DNA from: JBGFRR01 sp041695045
GTDB taxonomy: Bacteria > Bacteroidota > Ignavibacteria > UBA10030
DNA length: 51,076 nt
NCBI GenBank assembly: GCA_041695045.1
Contig: JBGFRR010000016.1
Coordinates: 1 to 51,076 of the forward strand
Reading direction: 5' to 3'
Positions 42,223-50,251 of the stretch are shown piece by piece; position 1 is the stretch's first letter; every line of letters starts with the position of its first letter. The notes under the pieces were generated by a model, which had not been told where the DNA came from, searched no databases, and saw only the letters and a program-made list of their open reading frames with translations. Position numbers and translations under genes: made by a program.

Positions 42223-44097
42223 CTAACCGGCAACAGCCACTGGTTTTTTCTTTCGCTCGGCGGGGATTCCCCGCTCGACAAACGGAACCGGCTCGCCGGA
42301 AATCTTTTTAACTGCACCGAAGCGCGGCGGACAGACGTCGAAGCAGGCTCCGCATTTTGTACATTTGGCTTGATCGATCACGTGGATCGTGTTCTTCTCT
42401 CCGTAGATGGATTCGGCCGCGCAGTCTCTCAGACAAATCAGGCAAGCCTGGCACAGCGCCGGATCGATCCAGAAGGCCATCATATTCTTACACGCTTTGG
42501 CTGGACAGCGCTTGTACTTGATGTGCGCCTCGTATTCGTCTCTGAAATAGCGAATGGTGGAAAGAACGGGGTTCGGCAGCGTCGTGCCGAGTCCGCACAT
42601 CGACGCGTCTTTGATCACCTGGCCGAGCTCTTCGAGGAATTCGATGTCGCCTTCCCGCCCCTCACCATTGGTGATTCGGGTTAGAACCTCAAGCAAGGCC
42701 TCACTCCCATCACGGCATGTTGTGCATTTTCCGCAGGACTCGTCATTCGTGAATTGCAGGAAGAACTTTGCCACATCCACCATACAGGTGTCTTCATCCA
42801 TCACAATCATCCCTCCCGATCCCATCATTGATCCCGCTTGAATCAGACTCTCATAGTCGATGGGTACATCCATCAAACTTGCAGGAATGCAACCGCCTGA
42901 TGGTCCGCCCGTCTGAACGGCTTTGAACTTGCGGTTGTTCGGAATCCCTCCACCGATCTCATAAATGATTTCGCGCAGCGTGATGCCCATCGGTACTTCA
43001 ATCAGGCCGGTGTTATTGATCTTTCCAACGAGGGAGAAGATTTTCGTCCCTTTGCTGGTCGCCGTCCCAATCTTCGAGAACCAATCGGCACCACGATTGA
43101 TGATGACGGGCACCGAGGCGAGCGTCTCAACATTGTTGATGACGGTCGGACAGCCCCAGATGCCTACCTGTGCCGGGAACGGAGGCCGTTGGCGCGGCTC
43201 CGGACTTTTACCTTCGATGGAGTGAATGAGCGACGTTTCTTCCCCGCACACGAATGCTCCGGAGCCCTCTCGTATTTCTAAATCAAAAGAGAACCCGGTG
43301 TCCAGGATGTTTTCACCGAGCAGCCCATACTCTCTCGCCTGTTGAAGCGCAAGCTGCATCCGCTTGATGGCAAGCGGATATTCGGAGCGCACGTAGATGT
43401 AACCGTGCGAGGCTCCAATCGCGTAGGCAGCGATCGTTTGGCCTTCGATAACGGAGTGTGGGTCGGATTCGAACACGCTACGGTCCATGAACGCGCCCGG
43501 GTCTCCCTCATCACAATTGCAGATGATGTACTTTGGCGTCTTCTGCTCGTTACGGCAGACCTTCCACTTGACCCCCGTCGGGAATCCCGCGCCGCCTCTT
43601 CCCCGCAATCCCGATGTGATGATCTCTTCCACGATTTCTTCGGGTCGCATTGCGGTCAGAGCTTTCTCAAGAGCAGTATACCCATCGCGTGCGATGTAGT
43701 CGTCGATGCGCTCGGGGTCAATAATGCCCTTGTTGCGCAGGACAAGGAGCATTTGTTTCTTGAAGAAGGGAATCTCGCCGAGAAGAGGAATAGGCTCTTT
43801 CTTCTCGGGAGGAGAGAACATCAACTTCATGACTGGCCGGCCCTTCAGGAAATGCTCTTCGACAAGATGCGGGATCTCTTCGGGTTTGAGCCAGCCGTAG
43901 AAAATCTTCTCGGGCGTCGTGACCATCAGCGGACCCTGACCGCAGAAGCCGTTGCAGCCCGTAGGGACGACAGAGATTTCGTCCGTTAATTCATGCTTTG
44001 CGAGTTCGGCCTCCAGCGCATCCTTAAGTCGGAACGCTCCGCCGGCGACACATCCTGTGCCGGTGCACAGCATCACTTCGGTGCGAGCAGTGGCCAT
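42223..44097 (-). CDS. NuoF/HndC-like NADH-oxidising subunit
   Basis: 624 residues from the ATG at 44097 (GGGAGG upstream). A thioredoxin-like [2Fe-2S] domain comes first (Cys11, Cys16 in 'CTGTGCVAGG'; 'PTGCNGFCGQGPL'). The FMN/NADH-binding core follows ('GLRGRGGAGFPTGVKWKVCR' at about 163-182; 'CNCDEGDPGAFMDRSVFESD'; 'SGAFVCGEETSLIHSIEG'; 'GGPSGGCIP'). Next is the N3-type cluster site 'ESCGKCTTCRDGSEALLEVL', and a C-terminal pair of [4Fe-4S] motifs, 'CQACLICLRDCAAESIYG' and 'CTKCGACFDVCPPRFGAV'. This is the layout of HydB/HndC from electron-bifurcating hydrogenases. It oxidises or reduces NAD(H) for the complex. No [FeFe]-hydrogenase gene accompanies it. Confidence 0.95.
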   Translation of the reverse strand: MATARTEVMLCTGTGCVAGGAFRLKDALEAELAKHELTDEISVVPTGCNGFCGQGPLMVTTPEKIFYGWLKPEEIPHLVEEHFLKGRPVMKLMFSPPEKKEPIPLLGEIPFFKKQMLLVLRNKGIIDPERIDDYIARDGYTALEKALTAMRPEEIVEEIITSGLRGRGGAGFPTGVKWKVCRNEQKTPKYIICNCDEGDPGAFMDRSVFESDPHSVIEGQTIAAYAIGASHGYIYVRSEYPLAIKRMQLALQQAREYGLLGENILDTGFSFDLEIREGSGAFVCGEETSLIHSIEGKSPEPRQRPPFPAQVGIWGCPTVINNVETLASVPVIINRGADWFSKIGTATSKGTKIFSLVGKINNTGLIEVPMGITLREIIYEIGGGIPNNRKFKAVQTGGPSGGCIPASLMDVPIDYESLIQAGSMMGSGGMIVMDEDTCMVDVAKFFLQFTNDESCGKCTTCRDGSEALLEVLTRITNGEGREGDIEFLEELGQVIKDASMCGLGTTLPNPVLSTIRYFRDEYEAHIKYKRCPAKACKNMMAFWIDPALCQACLICLRDCAAESIYGEKNTIHVIDQAKCTKCGACFDVCPPRFGAVKKISGEPVPFVERGIPAERKKKPVAVAG

Positions 44098-44101
44098 GGG
44101 C

Positions 44102-44497
44102 TCAGCCTCCCTTTTCCGATCCGATGCCGAGCGCGAACGGGCTGACGGCATTTCCGCCGAGTACATGCTCTGCAAAGATCTTCCTAGTCTTCTCCGGCGT
44201 GAGCTCGACGTACTTCACGGGAGGTTTGTCCATCAGCTCAATGGTTGCCATCGGTTCCTTCGAGCAGAGGCCCGCGCACCCGGAGGTTGTCACCATGATG
44301 TCTTTCGTCTCACTCTTCTCCAGTTCATCGAGGAATGTGGAGACGATGGCGCGTGCGCCGGCAGCAATGCCGCAGGTCCCCATGTGGACGGTGATTCTGC
44401 AACGGAATGCACCTTCCCGTAGATAAATTCCTTTGCGCGCTTCCTCCCGCTTTGCTCTCAGTTCATCAAGCGACATGCGTGGCATGACCGTTTCCAT
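44102..44497 (-). CDS. Thioredoxin-like [2Fe-2S] ferredoxin (HndB-like)
   Basis: 131 residues. 'MSLDELRAKREEARKGIYLR' is the usual HndB start, followed by a ferredoxin fold with Cys in 'VHMGTCGIAAGARAIVSTFL' and 'VTTSGCAGLCSKEPMATIEL'. It has three of the usual four cluster Cys at these sites; the C in 'AFRCRITVHMGTCG' may complete the set. HndB-type proteins mediate electron transfer in NAD(P)-linked hydrogenase complexes. Start ATG at 44497 is taken; one at 44476 (MSLDEL) fits family length better. It overlaps the HdrA/NuoE fusion gene and ends 4 bases before the NuoF-like gene. Confidence 0.85.
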   Translation of the reverse strand: METVMPRMSLDELRAKREEARKGIYLREGAFRCRITVHMGTCGIAAGARAIVSTFLDELEKSETKDIMVTTSGCAGLCSKEPMATIELMDKPPVKYVELTPEKTRKIFAEHVLGGNAVSPFALGIGSEKGG

Positions 44498-45377
44498 TTC
44501 GATATTTGTTCACGATTCCCTGAATGTCCTTCACCGCCAGTTTTCCGTAGACAGCTTCACCCACCATCACCGCGGGCGCAAGCCCGCAGCAGCCAATACA
44601 ACGAACGCTCTTCACTGTAAACAGCATGTCCGGCGTCGTTTCCTCCGGCTGAACTTTGAGGAGTTCCCCAAACCGATCCATCAACCGCTCGCTGCCGCGC
44701 ACGTAGCACGTCGTTCCCATACAGACGTTGACGATGTACTTTCCCCGCGGCTTGAGACTGAAGGCATTGTAGAAACTCGCCACGCGGAGGATGTTTGTGA
44801 GGGGGATGTCCAACTCGCGCGAGACGTACTTCATCACGCCTTCGGGAAAGTAGTTGAAGGCAACGTTGATGCATTGGAGGATAGGCATCAGCGGGCCTTG
44901 GCGGAATCGGTGCTCGGCGATGATATTGTCGACAACAGTCTTTGTTTCGGGGATGAGTTGAACATCAGCTTGGCCGTCGAGCGGCTGCGGGATGAATCGA
45001 ACGGGACAGTTGGTAACGCACGTACCGCAACCTGTGCAGCGGTCTTCGTCGACGAATCGAGCACGACGTTTAACGGTCGCCGTGAAATTCCCCGGTTCTC
45101 CTTCGATCTTCTCGACTTCCGACAGCGTCAGCACGCTGATGTCTTTGTGTCGCCCGATGGAGACGAGGCGTGGGGCGATCGTGCACATGGCGCAGTCGTT
45201 CGTGGGAAACGTCTTGTCGAGCTGCGACATCACTCCACCGATGGAGGGCTTGGAGTCGACGAGATACACTTTGATGCCCGCTTCCGCCAGATCGAGCGAT
45301 GCCTGCATTCCTCCGATGCCACCGCCGACGACGAGCGCGGAGCCGATTTTCTGTTTCTTCTCGGGTTCGTTCTTCAT
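44466..45377 (-). CDS. Fusion of the N-terminal half of HdrA with a NuoE domain
   Basis: 303 residues. 1-145 is the FAD-binding first half of HdrA: 'ALVVGGGIGGMQASLDLAEA' (14-33), 'VDSKPSIGGVMSQLDKTFP', 'DCAMCTIAPRLVSIGRH' and a ferredoxin motif 'CTGCGTCVTNCP'. 146-300 is NuoE, with [2Fe-2S] ligands Cys219, Cys224, Cys260 and Cys264 ('CMGTTCYVRG', 'VRCIGCCGLAPAVMVG'). The missing second half of this HdrA is found inside the giant fusion at 36179-39430, so one HdrA seems to be split between two polypeptides, each carrying a piece of a Nuo-type NADH module. Both must meet for a working flavin site. Start overlaps the QmoC-like gene by 4 bases. Confidence 0.9.
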   Translation of the reverse strand: MKNEPEKKQKIGSALVVGGGIGGMQASLDLAEAGIKVYLVDSKPSIGGVMSQLDKTFPTNDCAMCTIAPRLVSIGRHKDISVLTLSEVEKIEGEPGNFTATVKRRARFVDEDRCTGCGTCVTNCPVRFIPQPLDGQADVQLIPETKTVVDNIIAEHRFRQGPLMPILQCINVAFNYFPEGVMKYVSRELDIPLTNILRVASFYNAFSLKPRGKYIVNVCMGTTCYVRGSERLMDRFGELLKVQPEETTPDMLFTVKSVRCIGCCGLAPAVMVGEAVYGKLAVKDIQGIVNKYRNGNGHATHVA

Positions 45378-46567
45378 GCGGGATATGTCTCCAGCGAAAC
45401 GGTTTCTTGCTCAGGTCCGACCATCGTCGGCACTTTCGCATCCCTCAATGCTCGTTCCTTTACTGCCGCAAAATAGAGGGCGAGCGGACGGTAGATGGAA
45501 TGGCCCCACTTGCCGAAGGGGAGTTCAATCATGATGAGTGGGACGGCAACGGCAAGATGAACGGCGTAGGCGATGTGCGCTGTCAGCTCGAATCCTACGT
45601 ATCGACCGCCATGCACCACGAGTCCGCTGAGTGCCGTCAGAATGAGCATGATGGGTAAGATGATGTCACTCGGCTCGGAGAACTTGTGGATGTTCGCACG
45701 ATGTCTCCAGCGGCTCAAGAGGATATCGAGTGGCACCACAATCATCGCAGCAGCGATGAGATAGCCGATCCACCTCTGCGGATGGTAAATCGGATACATG
45801 CTATCTGTTTGAAACCAGCTCAGGAAGAAAAGAACGATGACGCATTTAACGGTAACGGCGAGAGCGAGAAGCCAATGTTTGATCCAGCGCCTGCGGAGAG
45901 TCGGCTCTTCGCATTCCCTCATGTTCTTGTGAGAGAACATGTGAAGAAACAGCGTCTTCGCTTCGGTGAAATAGTGGCGGAGCGGAACGGGAAAGCGCAG
46001 GTGTTTTCCCATCGTGAAGCGATGCATCCGAGCTATGTTGATGAAAACGATGAGCGCCGGAAGGGCAAAGACCGCGTAGGTGAAGTACTCAATGAGCGGG
46101 AACATGTGCTCCATGCCCATCGGGATTGCTACGAGATCACCAAGTCCCAGCTTTACGTAGTAGAGGTGATACCACAACGCCAGCCCGAACACGAGAAGGC
46201 CGACGAGAGCGAGCGCAACGATTTCTCCGATTTTTGAACCGAGAACTTTCGATGCGATGCCGGTGAAGTCGTACTGTGCAACGAGGTAGCGGCGAAGGGT
46301 CATCATCGACTCTTGCGGCTCGGCCTGGCGGGGGCAAGCGAGGGAGCAATCGCCGCAGTCGTGGCAGAGCCAGGGTTCGAGGCTGGCGAGTACGGAGCCT
46401 TTCAGGCCAAGGAGGACGCGGCGGATAGGGCGGCGCGGTAACGAAGCAACTCCGTTGGAGAGCATGCACACGACTGTACAGCTCCCACAACTCAAGCACG
46501 CATTAGTATCGAACTTGCCGAACCTTCTGACGTGCTGTACCAATCCCGGGACGGCATCGTTGGTCAT
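45374..46567 (-). CDS. QmoC-like membrane subunit (HdrC domain plus cytochrome b-type domain)
   Basis: 397 residues. The cytoplasmic N-terminus has two HdrC-type cluster motifs, 'CLSCGSCTVVCMLSNGVASL' (about 24-43) and 'CHDCGDCSLACPRQAEPQES' (about 68-87). Six membrane helices follow, with His residues placed as in NarI/HdrE/QmoC-type haem b subunits ('LALWYHLYYVKLG', 'VFINIARMHRFTMGKHL', 'FLHMFSHKNM', 'VVHGGRYVG', 'TAHIAYAVHLAVAVPL'). QmoC links HdrA-like QmoAB to menaquinone in sulfate reducers and green sulfur bacteria. Here the partners are HdrA-Nuo fusions, so the complex may couple NAD(H), a flavin and quinone. First gene of its operon, with a sigma-54 type promoter upstream. Confidence 0.88.
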   Translation of the reverse strand: MTNDAVPGLVQHVRRFGKFDTNACLSCGSCTVVCMLSNGVASLPRRPIRRVLLGLKGSVLASLEPWLCHDCGDCSLACPRQAEPQESMMTLRRYLVAQYDFTGIASKVLGSKIGEIVALALVGLLVFGLALWYHLYYVKLGLGDLVAIPMGMEHMFPLIEYFTYAVFALPALIVFINIARMHRFTMGKHLRFPVPLRHYFTEAKTLFLHMFSHKNMRECEEPTLRRRWIKHWLLALAVTVKCVIVLFFLSWFQTDSMYPIYHPQRWIGYLIAAAMIVVPLDILLSRWRHRANIHKFSEPSDIILPIMLILTALSGLVVHGGRYVGFELTAHIAYAVHLAVAVPLIMIELPFGKWGHSIYRPLALYFAAVKERALRDAKVPTMVGPEQETVSLETYPA

Positions 46568-46626
46568 GGATCACCCCGGCTTTATTGGTCAACCGCTGTG
46601 AAAATCAACGTTCAGTCAACATAACA

Positions 46627-46642
46627 GTCAACTGCCGTGCCG
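46627..46642 (-). promoter_or_regulatory. Sigma-54 type -24/-12 promoter of the QmoC-like operon
   Basis: On the minus strand the sequence CGGCACGGCAGTTGAC matches the sigma-54 consensus TGGCACG-N4-TTGC with the invariant GG and a GA in place of GC, in correct 12-base spacing. Transcription would start near 46616, about 48 bases before the ATG at 46567. The neighbouring gene codes for a sigma-54 activator, which makes the match meaningful. Confidence 0.7.
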
Positions 46643-46692
46643 AGAAACCAACGGGGGAAAACCGAACGAAATGAAAAATGCGAGGGAAGAAG

Positions 46693-46729
46693 TAACGGAA
46701 TTCCGTTAATGGGGTGACGGAATTCCGTT
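46693..46729. promoter_or_regulatory. Two phased palindromes, probable activator binding sites
   Basis: TAACGGAATTCCGTTA (46693-46708) and ACGGAATTCCGT (46717-46728) are perfect palindromes whose centres are 22 bases, two helical turns, apart. They lie about 85 and 107 bases upstream of the inferred sigma-54 start, the usual place for enhancer sites. The second lies within the last codons of the activator gene and the first covers its stop codon. Confidence 0.65.
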
Positions 46730-47713
46730 GAGGTTATATTTCAGAAGTTTGTCTCGAAACGTCGAGAGTTTTAGTCCAAGGAACTCGGCGGCATGGGATC
46801 TATTGCCGTGATGCATCTCCAGTGCTTTGCGGAGGAGATTGGTTTCCAGGCAGGCGATGATTTCCTCATAGCTCATCTGATTCTCAAAGAAGCAGCGCGA
46901 GCAGCTCTTGATCAGCATGTCGACGGGGTCTTCCCCTCGGATTTCTGGGGGAAGGTCTTCTAACGATATCTGATCGTCCACAAACAAAAGTACGCGGGTA
47001 AGAACGTTGACCAACTCGCGCACGTTTCCGGGCCAGGGATAATTCACGAGCGCCCGAAGGGCTTCTTTTGAAACGATGACGTTCTTTTCGGGAAGATAGA
47101 GTTTGAGATAGTGGTCAATCAATGGAGGAATATCTTCACGCCGATCGCGGAGGGGTGGGATGTTGACAGGAACAACGTGCAGCCGATAGAACAGGTCGGA
47201 ACGGAATTTACCTTCGTCCACCAGGGCTTTCAAGCTCACTTTGGAAGCTGCGATGAAGCGAACATCAATTTTGATCGTGCGCGTGCCACCCACCCGTTGA
47301 ATTTCGTGCGTCTCGATCGCGCGTAACAGCTTCGGCTGAATCTCGATGGGCAGGTCGTCAATATCGTCCAGAAATAAGCTCCCGCCGTTGGCGACCTCGA
47401 ACAGTCCTTTCTTTTCACCCACGGCGCCCGTAAAGGCACCCTTTTCGTGGCCGAACAGCTCGCTTTCCACCAGCTCCCGCGGCAGTGTCGCTACTCCTAC
47501 TTTGACCAGCGGTTTGAACCTGCGCGCGCTCTTCTTATGGACGTACTCAGCAAAGCGGTCTTTGCCAACGCCGGTCTCGCCAATCAGCAACACTGTGCTA
47601 TCGGAGAGCGCGACCGTTCGGAGCTGTTCGAGAATGTTCAGCACACTCCCGCTTCTCGCAACGATTTCTTCCGAAACGTCAGATCGACCGGTGTCTGTGT
47701 TCTCCTGCAACAT
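46706..47713 (-). CDS. Sigma-54 dependent transcriptional activator without receiver domain
   Basis: 335 residues. AAA+ domain with Walker A 'GETGVGKD' (45-52), the sigma-54 contact loop GAFTGA (92-97), Walker B 'GGSLFLDDIDD' (about 110-120) and the arginine-finger region 'FRSDLFYRLHVVPVNIPPLRDRRED'. 'HGNRSHAAEFLGLKLSTFRDK' at the C-terminus is a Fis-type helix-turn-helix. Only about 20 residues precede the AAA+ domain, so there is no receiver or GAF sensor. Between the AAA+ and Fis parts lies 'IKSCSRCFFENQMSYEE' with two Cys that could sense redox state or bind a metal. It most likely drives the QmoC/HdrA/Nuo operon directly downstream, since that operon has a sigma-54 type promoter. Confidence 0.92.
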   Translation of the reverse strand: MLQENTDTGRSDVSEEIVARSGSVLNILEQLRTVALSDSTVLLIGETGVGKDRFAEYVHKKSARRFKPLVKVGVATLPRELVESELFGHEKGAFTGAVGEKKGLFEVANGGSLFLDDIDDLPIEIQPKLLRAIETHEIQRVGGTRTIKIDVRFIAASKVSLKALVDEGKFRSDLFYRLHVVPVNIPPLRDRREDIPPLIDHYLKLYLPEKNVIVSKEALRALVNYPWPGNVRELVNVLTRVLLFVDDQISLEDLPPEIRGEDPVDMLIKSCSRCFFENQMSYEEIIACLETNLLRKALEMHHGNRSHAAEFLGLKLSTFRDKLLKYNLNGIPSPH

Positions 47714-47949
47714 ATTCGTCTGCAGACTCCTTCACAGGTCTGAGGAAGCTGTTCATCAAGGGAAGTAAAAAAATTACCGCAACCTTGTTGACACAAGAAG
47801 CGTGCCGAACAGGATGGGCTTGCCATTTTCGATACATACCAGCAAATGACAAGAGGAGTTTGTTCTATCTTTCCCAGACTTAGGAAGGATTCTACAAGTT
47901 GGAAATCCGTAGGAGAAACGGAATGGATGAAAAGGATTGAATCCAATGA

Positions 47950-47979
47950 AAACGCCAGCCCGGAAACGAGCTGGCGTCT
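47950..47979. terminator. Terminator hairpin
   Basis: ACGCCAGC (47952-47959) pairs with GCTGGCGT (47970-47977) across a 10-base loop, with an A-run before and CTTT after, so it can act on the plus strand and weakly on the minus strand. It separates the activator from the hydrolase genes. Confidence 0.6.
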
Positions 47980-48085
47980 TTCACATCAGCGGTCATAAAT
48001 CTGGGATTCTCCCCGCAGGTTTGATCTATCTTTTCTTTCGAATGAACCGATTCGCATTGGTACCTCTTCCAACCGCTTGACTCAC

Positions 48086-48246
48086 CTAGAGATCCGGCCG
48101 AAAAGTGTTACCACAAAGTCACCCCGGCCTCGCCTGAGGCGTGGCCGAGGACGGGCTACGGCACAAAGTGCCACAAAATCAGATCGTTTTTCTTTGTGTC
48201 TTCGAGTCTTTGTGGTAAGAAATTGGGTTTTCGGCCGCGTCTCTAG
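48086..48246. repeat. MITE-like element with terminal inverted repeats
   Basis: The left end, CTAGAGATCCGGCCGAAAA, and the inverted right end, CTAGAGACGCGGCCGAAAA, agree at 17 of 19 positions. Inside, TTACCACAAAG near 48109 is matched by CTTTGTGGTAA near 48209. The 161-base element has no gene. Its middle contains several ACAAAG/CTTTGTG motifs. Typical of short non-autonomous or palindromic intergenic repeats. Confidence 0.65.
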
Positions 48247-48280
48247 ACAGGTTCATTGGCAGTTACGAGAAATATTCTTA

Positions 48281-49186
48281 TCACTCCCCGACCGCCCCAC
48301 CATAGAATCGCTTCACGACGATGCGGGTCAGCTCGCGGATGCGCTCGCGATCTCCCGGCATCGCATGGTCGCTCGTGTGCCAGTAGATCTCTTTCGGTTG
48401 TCGTGCTGCTTCGAAGAGAGACTCCGCCGATGTTCGCGGAAAGAAACTGTCTCCTTCTCCGCTGATCATAAACAGAAACCGCGGTGCGAGATGAGGGATG
48501 TACTTGTTCGGCTCGAACGGCGCGAGGATCGCCCCTCCCAACCATCCAGCCAACCACGAGGGAACGGGAGCGCCCCATCGCCGCGCGTTGTGTGCAATCA
48601 CTGTTGAAAGTTCGCCGCCGCCTTCCACCACAACGAGCCTACTTACGCGCTGGTCCACAACGGCGGCGGGAATAGCGGTGAACACACCGAAGCTCACCCC
48701 CACCACCGTCACATCGCTGCGGTTGACGGTGGGCTGTTCAAAAAGCCAGTCGAGACAATTCATGAGGAGCGGCACGGTGCGGAAGGCCATCGAACGCAAG
48801 CGGAACGTCGTTCCCAATGCAGCCCATCCGGAGAAGTCGTACTCCCCCTCGAACGGGTAATCCACGGCCATCAACAGTACATGCTCCCCCTCTTCAATCA
48901 TTGCGATGATGTCCTTCCCCGTTTCGATCCCGACACAGAGGAGTGCAGCGGGGTGCGGGCCTTTTCCCTGTGGAATACGCATTCTTCCGGAGATCGAATC
49001 ACCCCGCGTCGAGCGGAGGAAAAAATCGACCGTGCGCGTCGCCGCCGTTTCGCTGATGGGCGTGAGCACCATCTCGGCAATTTCACCTTTACGGTCGAGG
49101 AATCCAGAGCGCATCGCGAAGTACGTTTGTGCGGGAAGCTCGGCAACGACAATCGTCATGCAGAGCAGTACCGATTTCATGGCCAT
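48281..49186 (-). CDS. Exported alpha/beta hydrolase
   Basis: 301 residues from the ATG at 49186, with a signal peptide (MAMKSVLLCMTIVVAELPAQT). After a beta-rich N-terminal region ('TRTVDFFLRSTRGDSISGRM') comes an alpha/beta-hydrolase fold with 'HPAALLCVGIETGKDIIAMI', nucleophile elbow 'VVGVSFGVF' (GxSxG), an acid in 'FMISGEGDSFFPRT' and His in 'YWHTSDHAMPGDRERI'. Resembles dienelactone-hydrolase/acetyl-xylan-esterase-like enzymes of unknown substrate. It is divergent from the second hydrolase at 49253; the two share a short promoter region of about 70 bases and similar C-terminal motifs (EAARQPKEIYW, EAASQPKEFYL), so one may have arisen by duplication. Confidence 0.75.
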   Translation of the reverse strand: MAMKSVLLCMTIVVAELPAQTYFAMRSGFLDRKGEIAEMVLTPISETAATRTVDFFLRSTRGDSISGRMRIPQGKGPHPAALLCVGIETGKDIIAMIEEGEHVLLMAVDYPFEGEYDFSGWAALGTTFRLRSMAFRTVPLLMNCLDWLFEQPTVNRSDVTVVGVSFGVFTAIPAAVVDQRVSRLVVVEGGGELSTVIAHNARRWGAPVPSWLAGWLGGAILAPFEPNKYIPHLAPRFLFMISGEGDSFFPRTSAESLFEAARQPKEIYWHTSDHAMPGDRERIRELTRIVVKRFYGGAVGE

Positions 49187-49252
49187 GTCAAGATAGAACG
49201 CCCCCCGATAAAAAGCAATTGAGATTCTGCCGTCATCTCCGTACGTTGGAGT

Positions 49253-50122
49253 GTGCTCGCCCGCCGCCTCCCCGCAATCGTCCGTTTCTTCGTGCAGGTC
49301 GCCATTGCCGTGGTGGCGGCCATTCTCATCTGGACGGTCATCCTCATGCTCTTCGAAGAACAGTTCATTTACCTTCCGTCGAAGTATCCTGAAGGAATGT
49401 ACAGCGAGGTGGAGCGCCTTCGTGGTCTTGAAGACTGCTGGTTCACCGCTGAGGATGGCGTGAAGCTCCACGCGTGGTTCGCGAAATCGGATTCCGCGCT
49501 TGCGACGCTGGTGATGGCACACGGCAACGCAGGGAATCTCTCGCATCGACTGCCCGTCATCCGTGCGTTGAGGGATGCAGGGTTCAACGTGCTGATGTTC
49601 GATTATCGCGGATACGGCCGGAGTGACGGGAGGCCGAACGAAGTGGGGATTTACCGCGATGGGCGTGCGGCGTTTGACTATGCTGTACGCCGCGCTGAAG
49701 TGGACAGCAATCGCGTGATCGTTTGGGGAACGAGTCTCGGCGGCGCGGTGGCGGTCGATGTTGCGTTACATAGACCGGTTGCGGGATTGATTCTGGAATC
49801 GACTTTTTCTTCCGCGAAGGACGTCGCCCGCGTCGCGTATCCGTTCTTGCCCGCGCAGTTCTTCTTGCGGACGAAGTTGGATTCATTCAGCAAGATTCCC
49901 CTCATCTCAGTCCCCATTCTGTTCATGCACGGCAGTGAAGACAGCATCATTCCGCTGTCGCTCGGGCGCAAGCTTTATGAAGCGGCGAGCCAGCCAAAAG
50001 AGTTCTACCTTATCCCCGGCGCCGACCACAACGATACGTTCTGGGTGGGCGGCAATGAGTATCTCGAACGCATCCGCCGGTTTGCGCAATCGGTCGTTCA
50101 AGCCGACACGATGCAGCAGTAA
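49253..50122 (+). CDS. Membrane-anchored alpha/beta hydrolase (ABHD17/YfhR-like)
   Basis: 289 residues. N-terminal membrane anchor (FFVQVAIAVVAAILIWTVIL) followed by 'FEEQFIYLPSKYPEG', the usual start of this group. Catalytic features: 'VMAHGNAGNLSHRLPVIRAL' (oxyanion HGNAGN), 'FDYRGYGRSDGRP', nucleophile 'IVWGTSLGGAVAVDVA' (GTSLGG), acid 'FMHGSEDSIIP' and His in 'IPGADHNDTFWVGG'. Family members are lipases or thioesterases acting on unknown lipids. The start is a GTG at 49253 with GGAG very close to it, so the true start could be slightly different. Confidence 0.85.
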   Translation: MLARRLPAIVRFFVQVAIAVVAAILIWTVILMLFEEQFIYLPSKYPEGMYSEVERLRGLEDCWFTAEDGVKLHAWFAKSDSALATLVMAHGNAGNLSHRLPVIRALRDAGFNVLMFDYRGYGRSDGRPNEVGIYRDGRAAFDYAVRRAEVDSNRVIVWGTSLGGAVAVDVALHRPVAGLILESTFSSAKDVARVAYPFLPAQFFLRTKLDSFSKIPLISVPILFMHGSEDSIIPLSLGRKLYEAASQPKEFYLIPGADHNDTFWVGGNEYLERIRRFAQSVVQADTMQQ

Positions 50123-50251
50123 TCCAAAACGAACGCACACACTGCCGAGCCTTCCGACATAGTCGAGTTTTTACCTTGAAGCACAAGCGGATTTTGCCGA
50201 CCTTTGCTGTGCGCTCATCTACTACACACCATCCTAATCCGTTCGAGGAAC

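Larger units (their letters stand above)
47714..48280. other. Intergenic region with terminator, IS-end-like sequence and MITE-like repeat
   Basis: No supported gene. It contains the activator 5' region (47714 to about 47940), a terminator hairpin (47950-47979), a 14-base exact match to the right end of the IS at 9754-10946 (47983-47996) and a 161-base inverted-repeat element (48086-48246). Confidence 0.6.

Noticed and set aside
47638..47946. Cys-rich 102-codon minus-strand frame
   Set aside because: Half of it overlaps the activator gene in another frame and there is no ribosome site or conserved pattern.
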